Assembly (NCBI GenBank): GCA_903832005.1 | Contig: CAIKZO010000075.1 | Coordinates: 26,823-90,822 of the forward strand | From: Enhydrobacter aerosaccus | GTDB lineage: Bacteria > Pseudomonadota > Alphaproteobacteria > Reyranellales > Reyranellaceae | Direction: 5' to 3' | DNA: 64,000 nt | Shown: in pieces, positions 43,149 through 53,271 of the stretch | How the letters are laid out: every line of letters starts with the position of its first letter | Position numbering within the stretch: the first letter of the stretch is position 1 | The notes under the pieces: generated by a model | What the model saw: the letters and a program-made list of their open reading frames with translations, nothing else | Told to the model about the DNA's origin: nothing | The model's database searches: none | Made by a program: the position numbers and the translations under genes

Positions 43149-44042
43149 TCACCCGGCGGCCAGCGTCTCCCCGATCAGCCAGCGCTTGAAGCCGCGCAGG
43201 TCGGGCCGCCGGTCCGCGCCCTCGGCACTGACCAGCCAGTAGGCGGTCTGCGCGGCGATCGGTTCGCGGCTCAGTTCCACAAGCACGCCTGCCTGCACAT
43301 CGCGATCGACGAGGGGCTTGCGGCCCAGCGCGACACCGAGGCCGGCAGCGGCCGCTTCGAACGCGAGCTGGATCGTGTCGAAGCGCAGGCCGCTGGTGAT
43401 GTCGATATCGCCCAGCCCTCGTGCTTCGAGCCAGGTCTGCCAATCCTCGCTGGCGGGGCTGACATGGAGCAAGGTCGCGCGGGAAAGATCGATGTTGCCC
43501 TCGGTGTCGACCAGGGTGGCGCGATAGGCGGGGCTGCAGACCGGGCTCAACTGCTCGCCGAGCAGCCGGGTCCAGTCGAGCCCACCCACCGGCGCGCGGC
43601 TCATGCGGATGGCGAAGTCGAAACCGTCGACGGGAAATCCGACCTGCCGGCGCGACGTGTCGATGGTCACGCCGGTCGACGGCCACCGCTCGTTGAAGCG
43701 ATGCAGGCGCGGCAACAGCCAGCGCGAGGCGAAGGTCGGTGCGCAGCTCAGCGAAATCGCGCGGTCGGTCCGCCGGCTCGGCAGACGCTGCGTGCCGATC
43801 GCGATCAACGACAGCGCTTCGGTGACATAGGACAGGTAGTCGGCGCCGGCCGGTGTCAGCGACAGGCCGCGCGGCTCGCGCAGGAACAGCGCCGTTCCGA
43901 GCGTCTTCTCGAGGCTAACGATCCCGTGGCTGACCGCGCTTGGCGTCACGTTCAATTCGGCGGCGGCGAGCTTGAAGCTCCGATGCCGTCCCGCCGCCTC
44001 GAAGAGGCGCAAGGACGACAAGGGAGGGAGCCGCAGCGACAT
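43149..44042 (-). CDS. LysR-family regulator, GcvA-like
   Basis: A 297-residue LysR regulator. The N-terminal helix-turn-helix reads FKLAAAELNVTPSAVSHGIV, followed by the linker LREPRGLSLTPAG. PAGADYLSYV and the C-terminal KRWLIGETLA fit the GcvA branch. The substrate-binding domain is full length. It ends upstream of the MFS gene on the same strand and starts 6 bases after the MltB gene. It may regulate the MFS gene, but no operator can be named. Confidence 0.92.
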   Translation of the reverse strand: MSLRLPPLSSLRLFEAAGRHRSFKLAAAELNVTPSAVSHGIVSLEKTLGTALFLREPRGLSLTPAGADYLSYVTEALSLIAIGTQRLPSRRTDRAISLSCAPTFASRWLLPRLHRFNERWPSTGVTIDTSRRQVGFPVDGFDFAIRMSRAPVGGLDWTRLLGEQLSPVCSPAYRATLVDTEGNIDLSRATLLHVSPASEDWQTWLEARGLGDIDITSGLRFDTIQLAFEAAAAGLGVALGRKPLVDRDVQAGVLVELSREPIAAQTAYWLVSAEGADRRPDLRGFKRWLIGETLAAG

Positions 44043-44048
44043 CGCCTT

Positions 44049-45251
44049 CTAGCGCGCCGCCTGCTGGAGGCGGGCGATCACCTCGTTGGTGGGATGGCCG
44101 TCGGCCGGCATGCCCGCCTGCTTCTGGAACAGGCGCACCGCCGAACGCGTCTTGGGCCCGAGCAGCCCGTCGGTATCTTCGGAATAGAAGCCGAGCTTGG
44201 TCAGCTTCGTCTGCATGTCGACCACGGTGTCGTGGCTGAGCGGCTGGTCGTCTTCGGGGGCTGTCTGCATCACCGGCGGTCCGCCCGCGAGCTGCTGCGC
44301 CAGGATCGAGACCGCCAGCGCATAGAGCGTCGAGCGGTTCCAGTTCATCACCGCCTTGAAGTTCGGATAGAGGATGAAGGCCGGGCCGCGCCAGCCGGCG
44401 GGCAGGACGATCGACGCGTTGTCGTCGGAGGTGGGCAGCGGCTTGTTGCCGCCGCGCTTCACGCCCATCTGCGCCCAGGTCTTCACGGGCTTCTCGACCG
44501 TCGTGTCGGCCTGATCGAGCGGGAAGTTCTGCGGCAGCACGACTTCCTCCGCCGCCGGCAGGCCGGGCTTGAAGCCGATGCCGCGCAGGAAGTTGGCGGC
44601 CGAGGCGAAGGCGTCCGGCATCGAGTTCCAGATGTCGATCTTCCCGTTGCCGTCGCGGTCGACGGCGTATTTCGTGAAGGTCGAGGGCATGAACTGCATG
44701 TTGCCCATCGCACCCGCCCACGAGCCCTTCATCTGCTGCGTGGTCATGTGGTTGTTGGCCAGGATCTTCAGGCCCTGCACCGCTTCGTTGGTGAAGAAGG
44801 CGGTGCGCTTGGTCATGCAGGCGAGCGTCGCCACCGACCGAAGGGCCGAGAAGTCGCCCATGAACGTGCCGTAGTTCGTTTCCATGCCCCAGAAGGACAC
44901 GAGGTACTGCGCCGGCACGCCGTATTCGGACTGAAGCTGGCCCAGCAGCGACGCGTACTGCGTCATCTTCTGCTGACCTTTGGCGACGCGGTCGGGCGTG
45001 ACCGAGTTGCCAATGTATTTGCCGTAGGTCAGCGAGAATTCGGGCTGGCGCGAATCGAGGTCGAGGACCTTCTGATCGGGTGTCAGGCCGCGCAGCGCGG
45101 TGTCGGCGACCGTGGCCGGCACGCCCTGACGCAGGGCTTCGCTGCGAATGTTCTGCAGACACGACGCGAAGTCGGTCGTCTGCGCCGCCGCCGGAAAGGC
45201 GAGGAGTGCCGTCGTTGCGGCAGTGAGGATTGGTTTCAGGAGGGGGGACAT
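44049..45251 (-). CDS. Lytic murein transglycosylase, MltB-like, with PG-binding domain
   Basis: A 400-residue exported lysozyme-like enzyme. Signal peptide residues 1-23 (ALLAFPAAAQ). The catalytic Glu124 is in SFWGMETNYGTFMG, followed by GSWAGAMGNMQFMPSTF, the substrate-site block of MltB. The C-terminus (about 335-400) is a peptidoglycan-binding domain: KLTKLGFYSEDTDGLLGPKT. It cleaves the glycan strand to 1,6-anhydromuropeptides in the periplasm. It does not begin with a lipobox; the C-terminal domain may provide wall attachment. Confidence 0.93.
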   Translation of the reverse strand: MSPLLKPILTAATTALLAFPAAAQTTDFASCLQNIRSEALRQGVPATVADTALRGLTPDQKVLDLDSRQPEFSLTYGKYIGNSVTPDRVAKGQQKMTQYASLLGQLQSEYGVPAQYLVSFWGMETNYGTFMGDFSALRSVATLACMTKRTAFFTNEAVQGLKILANNHMTTQQMKGSWAGAMGNMQFMPSTFTKYAVDRDGNGKIDIWNSMPDAFASAANFLRGIGFKPGLPAAEEVVLPQNFPLDQADTTVEKPVKTWAQMGVKRGGNKPLPTSDDNASIVLPAGWRGPAFILYPNFKAVMNWNRSTLYALAVSILAQQLAGGPPVMQTAPEDDQPLSHDTVVDMQTKLTKLGFYSEDTDGLLGPKTRSAVRLFQKQAGMPADGHPTNEVIARLQQAAR

Positions 45252-45264
45252 GCCCGTGAGTTTA

Positions 45265-46704
45265 TCACGAGCTGGCGATCGTCATCCCTTCAATTCTCAC
45301 CGTCGGCGCATTGGTGGAGCCCTTGAATTGCAAGTCGTTCGCGGGCGTCATGGCCAGGAACATGTCCTTGAGATTGGCTGCCACAGTTATGCCACTGACC
45401 GGGTACGTGAGTTTGCCGTTCTCGATCCAGAAGCCCGAGGCGCCGCGGCTGTAGTCGCCGGTGACGCCGTTCACGCCGAAACCGATCATGTCGGTGATGA
45501 ACAGTCCGCTCTTGATGTCGCCGATCAGCTCGTCGAACGAGAGCTTGCCCTTCTCGAGGGTGAAGTTGGAGGTGCCGCCGCCAGGACCGTTGCCCGTTGG
45601 CTTCAGGTTGAGTTGGCGAGCAGAGGCAAGGTCGAGCAGCCATGTCGTCAACATGCCGTCGTCGATCACTGCCATGCGCTTGCAGGGCAGGCCTTCGCCG
45701 TCGAACGGCCGGCTGCCCAACCCGCGCTTGCGCAGCGGGTTATCGACGATGCGGATGCCGTCGGCGAATAGCTTCGCGCCCATGCTGTCTTTGAGAAAAG
45801 ATGTGCCGCGCGCCACGGCGCGACCGTTGACGGCGCTGGCGAGGTGGCCGATCAGGCTGCTCGAAACGCGCCGGTCGTAGACCACCGGCAGGCGCGCGCT
45901 CACGGCCTTCTTCGGGTTGAGGCGGCGGACGGCGAACTTGCCGGCATTACGGCCGACCGCGGATGCCTTCATCAGGTCCTCGACATGGACGGCGCTCGTC
46001 CATTCGTAGTCGCGTTCCATGCCGGTGCCCTCGCCCGCCAGCACCGCGCACGACAGCGAATAGCCGCTGGTCCGGTAGCCACCGGAGAAGCCATTGCTCG
46101 TGACCAGCAGGAAGGTGCTGCGGCTCCAACTGGCCGAGGCGCCTTCGGAATTGGTCACGCCCTTGACGGCACGCGCCGCATCCTCGGCCTCCGACGCGAG
46201 TTCGATCAGCGCCTTGGCCGACGGGCGGCGCTTGTCGGCGAGATCGAGGTCGGGCCACTGGTGCGCCAGCAATTCTTTCGGCGCGATGCCGCAGTAGGGG
46301 TCTTCAGGGACCGCGCGCGCCATGCTGACAACACGCTCGGCCAAGGCCCGCAGTGATTTCGGATCGAAGTCGGTCGTGGAGACATAGGCCTGGCGCTGGC
46401 CGACGAAGGCCCGCAGGCGCAGGCCACCGCCTTCGCTGCTCTCCAGGGCTTCGCGCGCGCCGAGGCGCTGCGAGACGGAAATCGATTCGCCGACGCCGTA
46501 TTGCGCTTCGGCGGAGTCTGCACCGGCCGCTGTCGCCCATTTCATCAGGTCGGCCAGCAGATTGGCATCCGGCGTGCCGGCCGCGGCCTTGGCGCGCGGC
46601 TTGACCAGCCGCTTTTTAGCGGCTGGCTGCTTCTTAGCGACCGGCCGCTTCTTGGCGGCCGGACGCTTCTTGGGGGAGGGGGCCTTCTTCTTCGCTTTTG
46701 CCAT
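45265..46704 (-). CDS. TldD/PmbA-family protein with Lys/Ala/Pro-rich N-terminal tail
   Basis: A 479-residue protein of the PmbA/TldE branch: QYGVGESISVSQRLGAREALESS, RALAERVVSMARAVPEDPY, TGNGPGGGTSNFTLEKG and GFGVNGVTGDYSRGASGFWIENG. TldE works with TldD as a heterodimeric protease that trims modified peptides; TldE itself lacks the zinc motif. TldD is not in the window. The first 42 residues are an unusual basic tail with repeated AKKRP-type units, like histone H1 or AlgP tails. It ends 13 bases before the MltB start and begins 15 bases past the leuA stop. Confidence 0.9.
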   Translation of the reverse strand: MAKAKKKAPSPKKRPAAKKRPVAKKQPAAKKRLVKPRAKAAAGTPDANLLADLMKWATAAGADSAEAQYGVGESISVSQRLGAREALESSEGGGLRLRAFVGQRQAYVSTTDFDPKSLRALAERVVSMARAVPEDPYCGIAPKELLAHQWPDLDLADKRRPSAKALIELASEAEDAARAVKGVTNSEGASASWSRSTFLLVTSNGFSGGYRTSGYSLSCAVLAGEGTGMERDYEWTSAVHVEDLMKASAVGRNAGKFAVRRLNPKKAVSARLPVVYDRRVSSSLIGHLASAVNGRAVARGTSFLKDSMGAKLFADGIRIVDNPLRKRGLGSRPFDGEGLPCKRMAVIDDGMLTTWLLDLASARQLNLKPTGNGPGGGTSNFTLEKGKLSFDELIGDIKSGLFITDMIGFGVNGVTGDYSRGASGFWIENGKLTYPVSGITVAANLKDMFLAMTPANDLQFKGSTNAPTVRIEGMTIASS

Positions 46705-46719
46705 GCCCCGTTTTACGCG

Positions 46720-48540
<1,821 letters not shown>

Positions 48541-48551
48541 ATGGTGGCCGC

Positions 48552-48579
48552 ACAATACGGGCCGGCGCGCAGGAGTCAA
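48552..48579 (-). promoter_or_regulatory. Promoter of the leuA leader
   Basis: TTGACT (48579-48574) as -35, a 16-base spacer, and TATTGT (48557-48552) as -10. Start of transcription seven or so bases on would be near 48545, at most three bases before the leader ATG at 48542. Confidence 0.6.
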
Positions 48580-48584
48580 CCTGC

Positions 48585-48624
48585 CGAAAAGGAATCCGCC
48601 GGAGGGGGAGAGATCCTCCGGCGG
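48585..48624 (-). terminator. Rho-independent terminator of the small secreted gene
   Basis: Stem CCGCCGGAGG (48596-48605) with CCTCCGGCGG (48615-48624), 9-base loop; on the minus strand the stem is followed by ATTCCTTTTC. It separates the gene at 48655 from leuA. Confidence 0.75.
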
Positions 48625-48654
48625 GGTCGCTGCGAGTCGAGGTTGAGGGTCGAA

Positions 48655-48957
48655 CTAGTTCAGCGGGATATTGAAGTTCAGGTTGACGCCCGAGGGAGCG
48701 GACGGCTGGCTGTAGACCACCGGCGGGGCGACCATCATGGGACGCTCGACGATGATCGGACCACGCTCGTGGACAACCACGGGGCGCTCCTCGACGAAGC
48801 GGCGATGATCGTCGCGGTGGTCGTAGCGATGATCGACGCGATGATCGCGCTCCCAGCGATCGTGATCCCAGTCATTCGCCTGGGCGACGCCGCTGAAGGA
48901 CAGAACGACGGAACCAATGAGAGCGGCTCCGATGGAAAGCTTGTTTGCAAAGCGCAT
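48655..48957 (-). CDS. Small exported His/Asp/Arg-rich protein with LNFNIPL C-terminus
   Basis: A 100-residue protein. Signal peptide 1-27 (SFSGVAQA). Then a block rich in His, Asp and Arg (DWDHDRWERDHRVDHRYDHR), a Val/Pro-rich stretch and a C-terminus SGVNLNFNIPLN. No family assigned. The next gene upstream (49106-49396) encodes another small exported His-rich protein with the same ending, so the two are likely distant paralogues. His/Asp richness suggests metal or nucleic-acid binding, but that is a guess. It has its own terminator. Confidence 0.8.
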   Translation of the reverse strand: MRFANKLSIGAALIGSVVLSFSGVAQANDWDHDRWERDHRVDHRYDHRDDHRRFVEERPVVVHERGPIIVERPMMVAPPVVYSQPSAPSGVNLNFNIPLN

Positions 48958-49040
48958 GAGCGTGAAACCTCCGTTGACATAGAGGCTTACGCAGCAGGGC
49001 TCCCCGAACGTCCCCGAAAAGATTTGGGCATTTCCGCCAT

Positions 49041-49073
49041 TATTAAAACGGGCCGGGGAATGCCCCCGGCCCG
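49041..49073 (-). terminator. Rho-independent terminator of the second small secreted gene
   Basis: Stem CGGGCCGGGG (49049-49058) with CCCCGGCCCG (49064-49073), loop AATGC; on the minus strand followed by TTTTAATAATGG. It lies about 33 bases after the stop of the gene at 49106. Confidence 0.85.
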
Positions 49074-49105
49074 CCAGATACTTTCAAGTTTCTTACGCTC
49101 CAGCC

Positions 49106-49396
49106 TTAACCCAACGGGATGTTGAAGTTGAGGCTGGGCGGCCCGTAATAGGGCTGCTGCGGATAGAACACGGGCGGCGGCGCTGCGTAGTAGCGCGGAG
49201 CGTAGCCGCCTCCGCCGTACCAGCGCGCGTGATCCCAGCGATGATCCCACTGGTGATACCCGTGGTTCCAGTTTCCGTGGTTCCACTGACGGACCGGTCC
49301 CGCTGAAGCGCTTGTCGCTGCGGCAGTGACCGCCAGACCCGCGATCGCAACGATCGTCGCGGCCCGACCCAACGTACGTTTCAAGATGGTGCTCAT
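49106..49396 (-). CDS. Small exported His/Tyr-rich protein with LNFNIPL C-terminus
   Basis: A 96-residue protein. The signal peptide ends about TSASAG (residue 32). The mature part has repeated HGNWNHGYHQWDHRWDHARW, then Gly/Tyr/Pro-rich text and ends PPSLNFNIPLG. The last segment matches the neighbouring gene 48655-48957. The ATG at 49396 follows AGGAGG; a longer in-frame reading to 49567 is antisense to the CoA-transferase promoter and unlikely. No known family; a surface or periplasmic protein is likely. Confidence 0.8.
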   Translation of the reverse strand: MSTILKRTLGRAATIVAIAGLAVTAAATSASAGPVRQWNHGNWNHGYHQWDHRWDHARWYGGGGYAPRYYAAPPPVFYPQQPYYGPPSLNFNIPLG

Positions 49397-49566
49397 GGCA
49401 ACCTCCTTTTCACGACTCGACAACGCGAGCCGAGGCCTGAAAGTTGGGGAGCGACTGTGACCCTTGCGGGGAATTTCGCAGCCGGTTTTCGCCTTGTTTC
49501 CGGCCATCCATAGGATGGTTAAGATGACCGCCAACAACACGAAATGAAGATCGGGAAGGAACGACA

Positions 49567-50760
49567 ATGGCGGGCCCGCTGGATGGACTTCGAATCATCG
49601 ACTGCACGACGGTCGTGCTGGGGCCATGGGCTGCGCAGCAGCTGGGAGATCTCGGCGCCGACGTCATCAAGGTCGAGCCGCCGGAAGGCGACACGACGCG
49701 TCAGGTCGGACCCGCGCGGCATCCCGGCATGGCCGCCTTCTACATGGGCTGCAATCGATCCAAGCGCTCGATCGTGCTCGACCTCAAGCAGGACAGCGGC
49801 CGCAAGGCGTTGTTCAAGCTGGCCGAGACGGCCGACGTGCTGATGCACAATTATCGGCCGGCGCCGGCCGCGCGCTTGGGCGTCGAGTACGAGAAGTTCG
49901 AGAAGATCAATCCGCGGCTGGTCTACGTCGCGGCCTATGGCTACAGCGCCAAGGGACCGATGGGCCCGAAGGCCGCCTACGACGACATCATCCAGGCAGG
50001 CTCGGGCATCGCCGCGCTGCAATCGGTGATCGCTGACCAGCCGCGCTTCGTGCCGTCGATCATCGCCGACAAGACCAGTTCCAACGGCGTCGTCTCGGCC
50101 GTGCTGGCGGCGCTCTACGCGCGCGAGAAGACCGGCAAGGGACAGGCCGTCGAAGTGCCCATGTTCGAGACGCTGGTGTCGTTCGTGATGGTCGAGCATC
50201 TTTTCGGCGAGCAGTTCGTTCCCGCGCTCGATACGGCGGGCTACAAGCGCGTGCTCAACAAGGAGCGGCGCCCCTATCCGTCGAAGGACGGCTTCTTCGC
50301 GCTGCTGCCCTACACCGACGGGCACTGGAAGGAGTTCTGCACCCTCGTGGGCCGCGAGGATCTCGCCAAGGATCCGCGCTTCCAGGGCATGGCCAATCGC
50401 CTGAAGCACGTCGAGCAGTACTACACCATCCTGGCTGGCCTCTGCGCTGAGCGCACCAATGCGGAGTGGGTCGAGCTGCTGAAGAACTCCAATGTGCCGC
50501 ACGGGCCGGTAAACACGCTGCAGGACCTGCTGGTCGATCCGCAGCTCGAAGCCACCGGCTACTGGCATGAGGTTGATCATCCGAGCGAGGGCAAGCTGCG
50601 CATGGCGGGCATCGCGCCCAGCTTCTTCGGCACACCGGCTGAGATCACGCGCCTGCAGCCGAGGCTCGGCGAGCACAGCGTCGAGGTGCTGGGCGAGGCA
50701 GGCTTTACCAAGGCTGAGATCGACGCCATGCTGACGTCAGGCGCCACAAAGACGGCATAG
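49567..50760 (+). CDS. CoA transferase family III (CaiB/BaiF)
   Basis: A 397-residue class III CoA transferase. GPLDGLRIIDCTTVVLGPWAAQ, LGADVIKVEPPEGD, NRSKRSIVLDLK and the C-terminal LGEHSVEVLGEAGF are family features. The usual catalytic Asp region reads EVPMFETLVSF here, as in many uncharacterised members, so the acid could be Glu; I could not align it. It transfers CoA between carboxylic acids. A TctC-type binding protein gene follows 32 bases later, suggesting use of an imported carboxylate. Confidence 0.9.
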   Translation: MAGPLDGLRIIDCTTVVLGPWAAQQLGDLGADVIKVEPPEGDTTRQVGPARHPGMAAFYMGCNRSKRSIVLDLKQDSGRKALFKLAETADVLMHNYRPAPAARLGVEYEKFEKINPRLVYVAAYGYSAKGPMGPKAAYDDIIQAGSGIAALQSVIADQPRFVPSIIADKTSSNGVVSAVLAALYAREKTGKGQAVEVPMFETLVSFVMVEHLFGEQFVPALDTAGYKRVLNKERRPYPSKDGFFALLPYTDGHWKEFCTLVGREDLAKDPRFQGMANRLKHVEQYYTILAGLCAERTNAEWVELLKNSNVPHGPVNTLQDLLVDPQLEATGYWHEVDHPSEGKLRMAGIAPSFFGTPAEITRLQPRLGEHSVEVLGEAGFTKAEIDAMLTSGATKTA

Positions 50761-50792
50761 ACCGTCCGACAAACAAGCGCCGGGAGGAAACG

Positions 50793-51764
50793 ATGATCGT
50801 CCGGCGCAAGTTTTTGCGCATCGGCGCTGCTGCCGCTGCGTTCCCGGCTCCTGCTCTTGCAGATGCATGGCCATCCAAGCCGATCCGCATCGTCTGCACC
50901 TATCCGCCGGGCGGCCTGACCGACGTCTTCGCGCGCGCCTACGGTGAGTACATCGGCCAGAAGCTCGGCACGCCGGTGGTCGTCGAGAACAAGACCGGTG
51001 CCGCGGGCGCGATCGGTGCCGAGATCGTCAAGCAGTCGGCGCCCGACGGCTACACGCTGATGTTCATGAACTCCACGACCATGGTTCAGAACAAGGTGCT
51101 GCTGAAGAAGCTCAGCTACGACCCGGACAAGGATTTCGTGCCGATCGCCTTCTTCAATGCCGGCCACCTGCCGACCGCCGTGCACAAGGACATCCCGGTC
51201 AAGAACATCCCGGAGTTCGTCGCCTGGGCCAAGGATCGAAAAGTGTCGGCCGCGACCTACGGCGCAGGCTCGTTCGCTCATGTCGTCGCCGCCTCGATCA
51301 ACAAGCACTACGGCATCAACATGGAAGCGGTGCATTACCGCGGCGAAGGCTCGATGTGGCAGGACGTGTCGTCGGGCCAGGTGCAGACCGCGACCGGCAG
51401 TTACGCCAGCATGCTGCCGTCGCTGCAGGCGGGCGCGGTGAAGGTGATTGCCGTGCCGACGCTGGTACGCATGAAACGATTGCCCGATGTGCCCACTTTC
51501 TACGAGCAGGGTCTCCCTGAGAAAGCCTTCCAGGTGCGTGGCTGGGTCGGATGCTCGGCGCCGGCCGGCACGCCTGAGGCGATCGTGCAGCGTCTTTCCG
51601 ATCTCATGGTCGAGGGCGGCAAGAGCGAGCGCGTGATGAGGATCAACGACCAATTCGGCATCGACGAATCCGCGCGCGACCGCGTCTACTTCAAGCAGGT
51701 ACTCGACGAGGAAGGCCCGGTGGTGCTCGAGGTGATCAAGAGCCTCAACATCGAGCCGAGCTGA
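50793..51764 (+). CDS. TctC/Bug-family tripartite tricarboxylate-type binding protein (1)
   Basis: A 323-residue periplasmic binding protein. Signal peptide MIVRRKFLRIGAAAAAF with a Tat-like RRKFLR motif. The Bug-fold landmarks are WPSKPIRIVCTYPPGGLTDV, VVVENKTGAAGAIGAE and PDGYTLMFMNS. Such proteins bind carboxylates, often without a dedicated transporter. No tctA/tctB genes are nearby. It lies after the CoA transferase on the same strand. Confidence 0.92.
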   Translation: MIVRRKFLRIGAAAAAFPAPALADAWPSKPIRIVCTYPPGGLTDVFARAYGEYIGQKLGTPVVVENKTGAAGAIGAEIVKQSAPDGYTLMFMNSTTMVQNKVLLKKLSYDPDKDFVPIAFFNAGHLPTAVHKDIPVKNIPEFVAWAKDRKVSAATYGAGSFAHVVAASINKHYGINMEAVHYRGEGSMWQDVSSGQVQTATGSYASMLPSLQAGAVKVIAVPTLVRMKRLPDVPTFYEQGLPEKAFQVRGWVGCSAPAGTPEAIVQRLSDLMVEGGKSERVMRINDQFGIDESARDRVYFKQVLDEEGPVVLEVIKSLNIEPS

Positions 51765-52766
51765 TTACAAGAGTTTCGCCGCCTCGGTGCCAGCGTCGCG
51801 CTTCCATTTCTCGATGGCGCCCGAGGCTGCCTTGGCGAGGAGGCCGGCGAGCTCCGGCGTCACCTGGTCGGCGGTCGTGATGGCAACGCCGTTGACGCGC
51901 ATCTGCGCGTAGTTCTCGCTGAGCCGGCTGGCGAGCGATTCCCAGACATGCGCCTGCGTGGCGACCGCGGCGCGATCGACGGCCTGCTGCAGCCCGATCG
52001 GCAGGCGGTCATAGAGTGGCGCCGCCAGCGTCGCGAAGGACAGCGGCACGGCGTAGCCGATCTCGGTGAAGCAGGGCAGGTGCTCCCACAGTTTGCGGCC
52101 GGCGCCGCCGTCGCCTGACGACAACACCGCCTGGACGGCGCCGCTGGCGATGCGCGGGCCAGCGTCAGCGAAGGAAAGATTGACCGCGTCGGCCCTGGCC
52201 GCACTGAACACGTCGACGCCGGTGGCGTCGTAGACGCGCACACGCAGCGCCACCATGTCGCTCGGCAGGCGAATCGGCTGCTTGGCCCAGAGGCCGGACG
52301 GCGGCCAGGGCGCAGCATAGAGCAGGCGCTGACCTTCGCGCTGGAAGCGCTTGGCGTAGAGGCCCGCAGCCTTGTCGAGCAGGGCGCGTGCCTTGGCCTG
52401 GGTCGTGGCCACAAACGGCAGCGACGACATCAGGAACAGCGGATCGATGGGGCCGAGCGCCCCCGCAAACGAGCAGCCGGCGGCCAGAGTCCCGCTACGG
52501 ATGGCCTCGACGATGCCCGCGCCTTTCAGGCCGAAGTCCGCGTCGTAGGAGGGAAGGATCGTGAGATGACCGGCGCTCTCGGCGGCCAGACGCTGGGCGA
52601 AGAAGGCGACGCCGCCGCCCGACACGGTATTGGCGGGATATTCCGTCGCCATCGTCCAGAGCGCGCCTTGCGCGGTCGCGTGCCGGGCGATCATCCCGGC
52701 CGGAAGAGCGGCACCCAGCCGCGTGAAGCCGCGACGTGTCAGCCGCGGAAGAAATCCTGCCCCCAT
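51765..52766 (-). CDS. TRAP-type substrate-binding protein (DctP-like)
   Basis: A 333-residue exported binding protein. The N-terminus LTRRGFTRLGAALPAGM is a Tat-like signal. ALWTMATEYPANTVSGGGVAFFAQ and IVEAIRSGTLAAGCSF, and the ligand-binding-type Arg in VALRVRVYDATG, fit the DctP family. The TRAP permeases DctQ and DctM are absent from the window. Its stop abuts the stop of the convergent TctC gene. Confidence 0.82.
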   Translation of the reverse strand: MGAGFLPRLTRRGFTRLGAALPAGMIARHATAQGALWTMATEYPANTVSGGGVAFFAQRLAAESAGHLTILPSYDADFGLKGAGIVEAIRSGTLAAGCSFAGALGPIDPLFLMSSLPFVATTQAKARALLDKAAGLYAKRFQREGQRLLYAAPWPPSGLWAKQPIRLPSDMVALRVRVYDATGVDVFSAARADAVNLSFADAGPRIASGAVQAVLSSGDGGAGRKLWEHLPCFTEIGYAVPLSFATLAAPLYDRLPIGLQQAVDRAAVATQAHVWESLASRLSENYAQMRVNGVAITTADQVTPELAGLLAKAASGAIEKWKRDAGTEAAKLL

Positions 52767-52800
52767 CGCCTCACTATAGAGACATTACGGATTTATTGCC

Positions 52801-53262
52801 TTAGTTCAGACGTCCTTTGCGGCCGCCCAGCACCTCGGCGTGGCTCGCGGCACCGACCGCCTTCACCATCTCGAACAGGCGTTTGCGCACGCGCGGCTCG
52901 CGGATCTTGTAGTAGGCGCGCACCAGTTCGAGCGTCTCGCGCTTGATCAGCGGATCCTTCTCTTGTTCGAACGGCGTCGCCGCCTCGCCGAAGCCCTTCT
53001 TGCCGCGGCCCGCCATCGGCCGGCCAGCCAGCGCGTTCGACGGCATCTCGTCGAAGAAGTAGGACACGGGCACGTCGAGCACCTTGGAGAATTCGAAGAG
53101 CCTGCTGGCGCCGATGCGATTGGAGCCGCGCTCGTATTTCTGGATTTGCTGGAAGGTGAGGCCGACGGCAGTCCCCAACCGTTCCTGGCTCATGCCGAGC
53201 AGGCTGCGGCGCTGCCGCAGTCGCAAACCGACATGTGTGTCGACGGGATGTGATTTTGCCAT
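52801..53262 (-). CDS. XRE-family regulator (PraR/PhrR-like)
   Basis: A 153-residue regulator. Residues about 12-70 form an XRE helix-turn-helix: LRQRRSLLGMSQERLGTAVG, FQQIQKYERGSNRIGASRL. This wording is that of the PraR/PhrR regulators of rhizobia. The rest (FFDEMP onward) is a short variable region ending in a basic tail. Target genes unknown; it lies between the TRAP protein gene and a TctC gene on the same strand as both. Confidence 0.88.
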   Translation of the reverse strand: MAKSHPVDTHVGLRLRQRRSLLGMSQERLGTAVGLTFQQIQKYERGSNRIGASRLFEFSKVLDVPVSYFFDEMPSNALAGRPMAGRGKKGFGEAATPFEQEKDPLIKRETLELVRAYYKIREPRVRKRLFEMVKAVGAASHAEVLGGRKGRLN

Positions 53263-53271
53263 GTTGATTGC

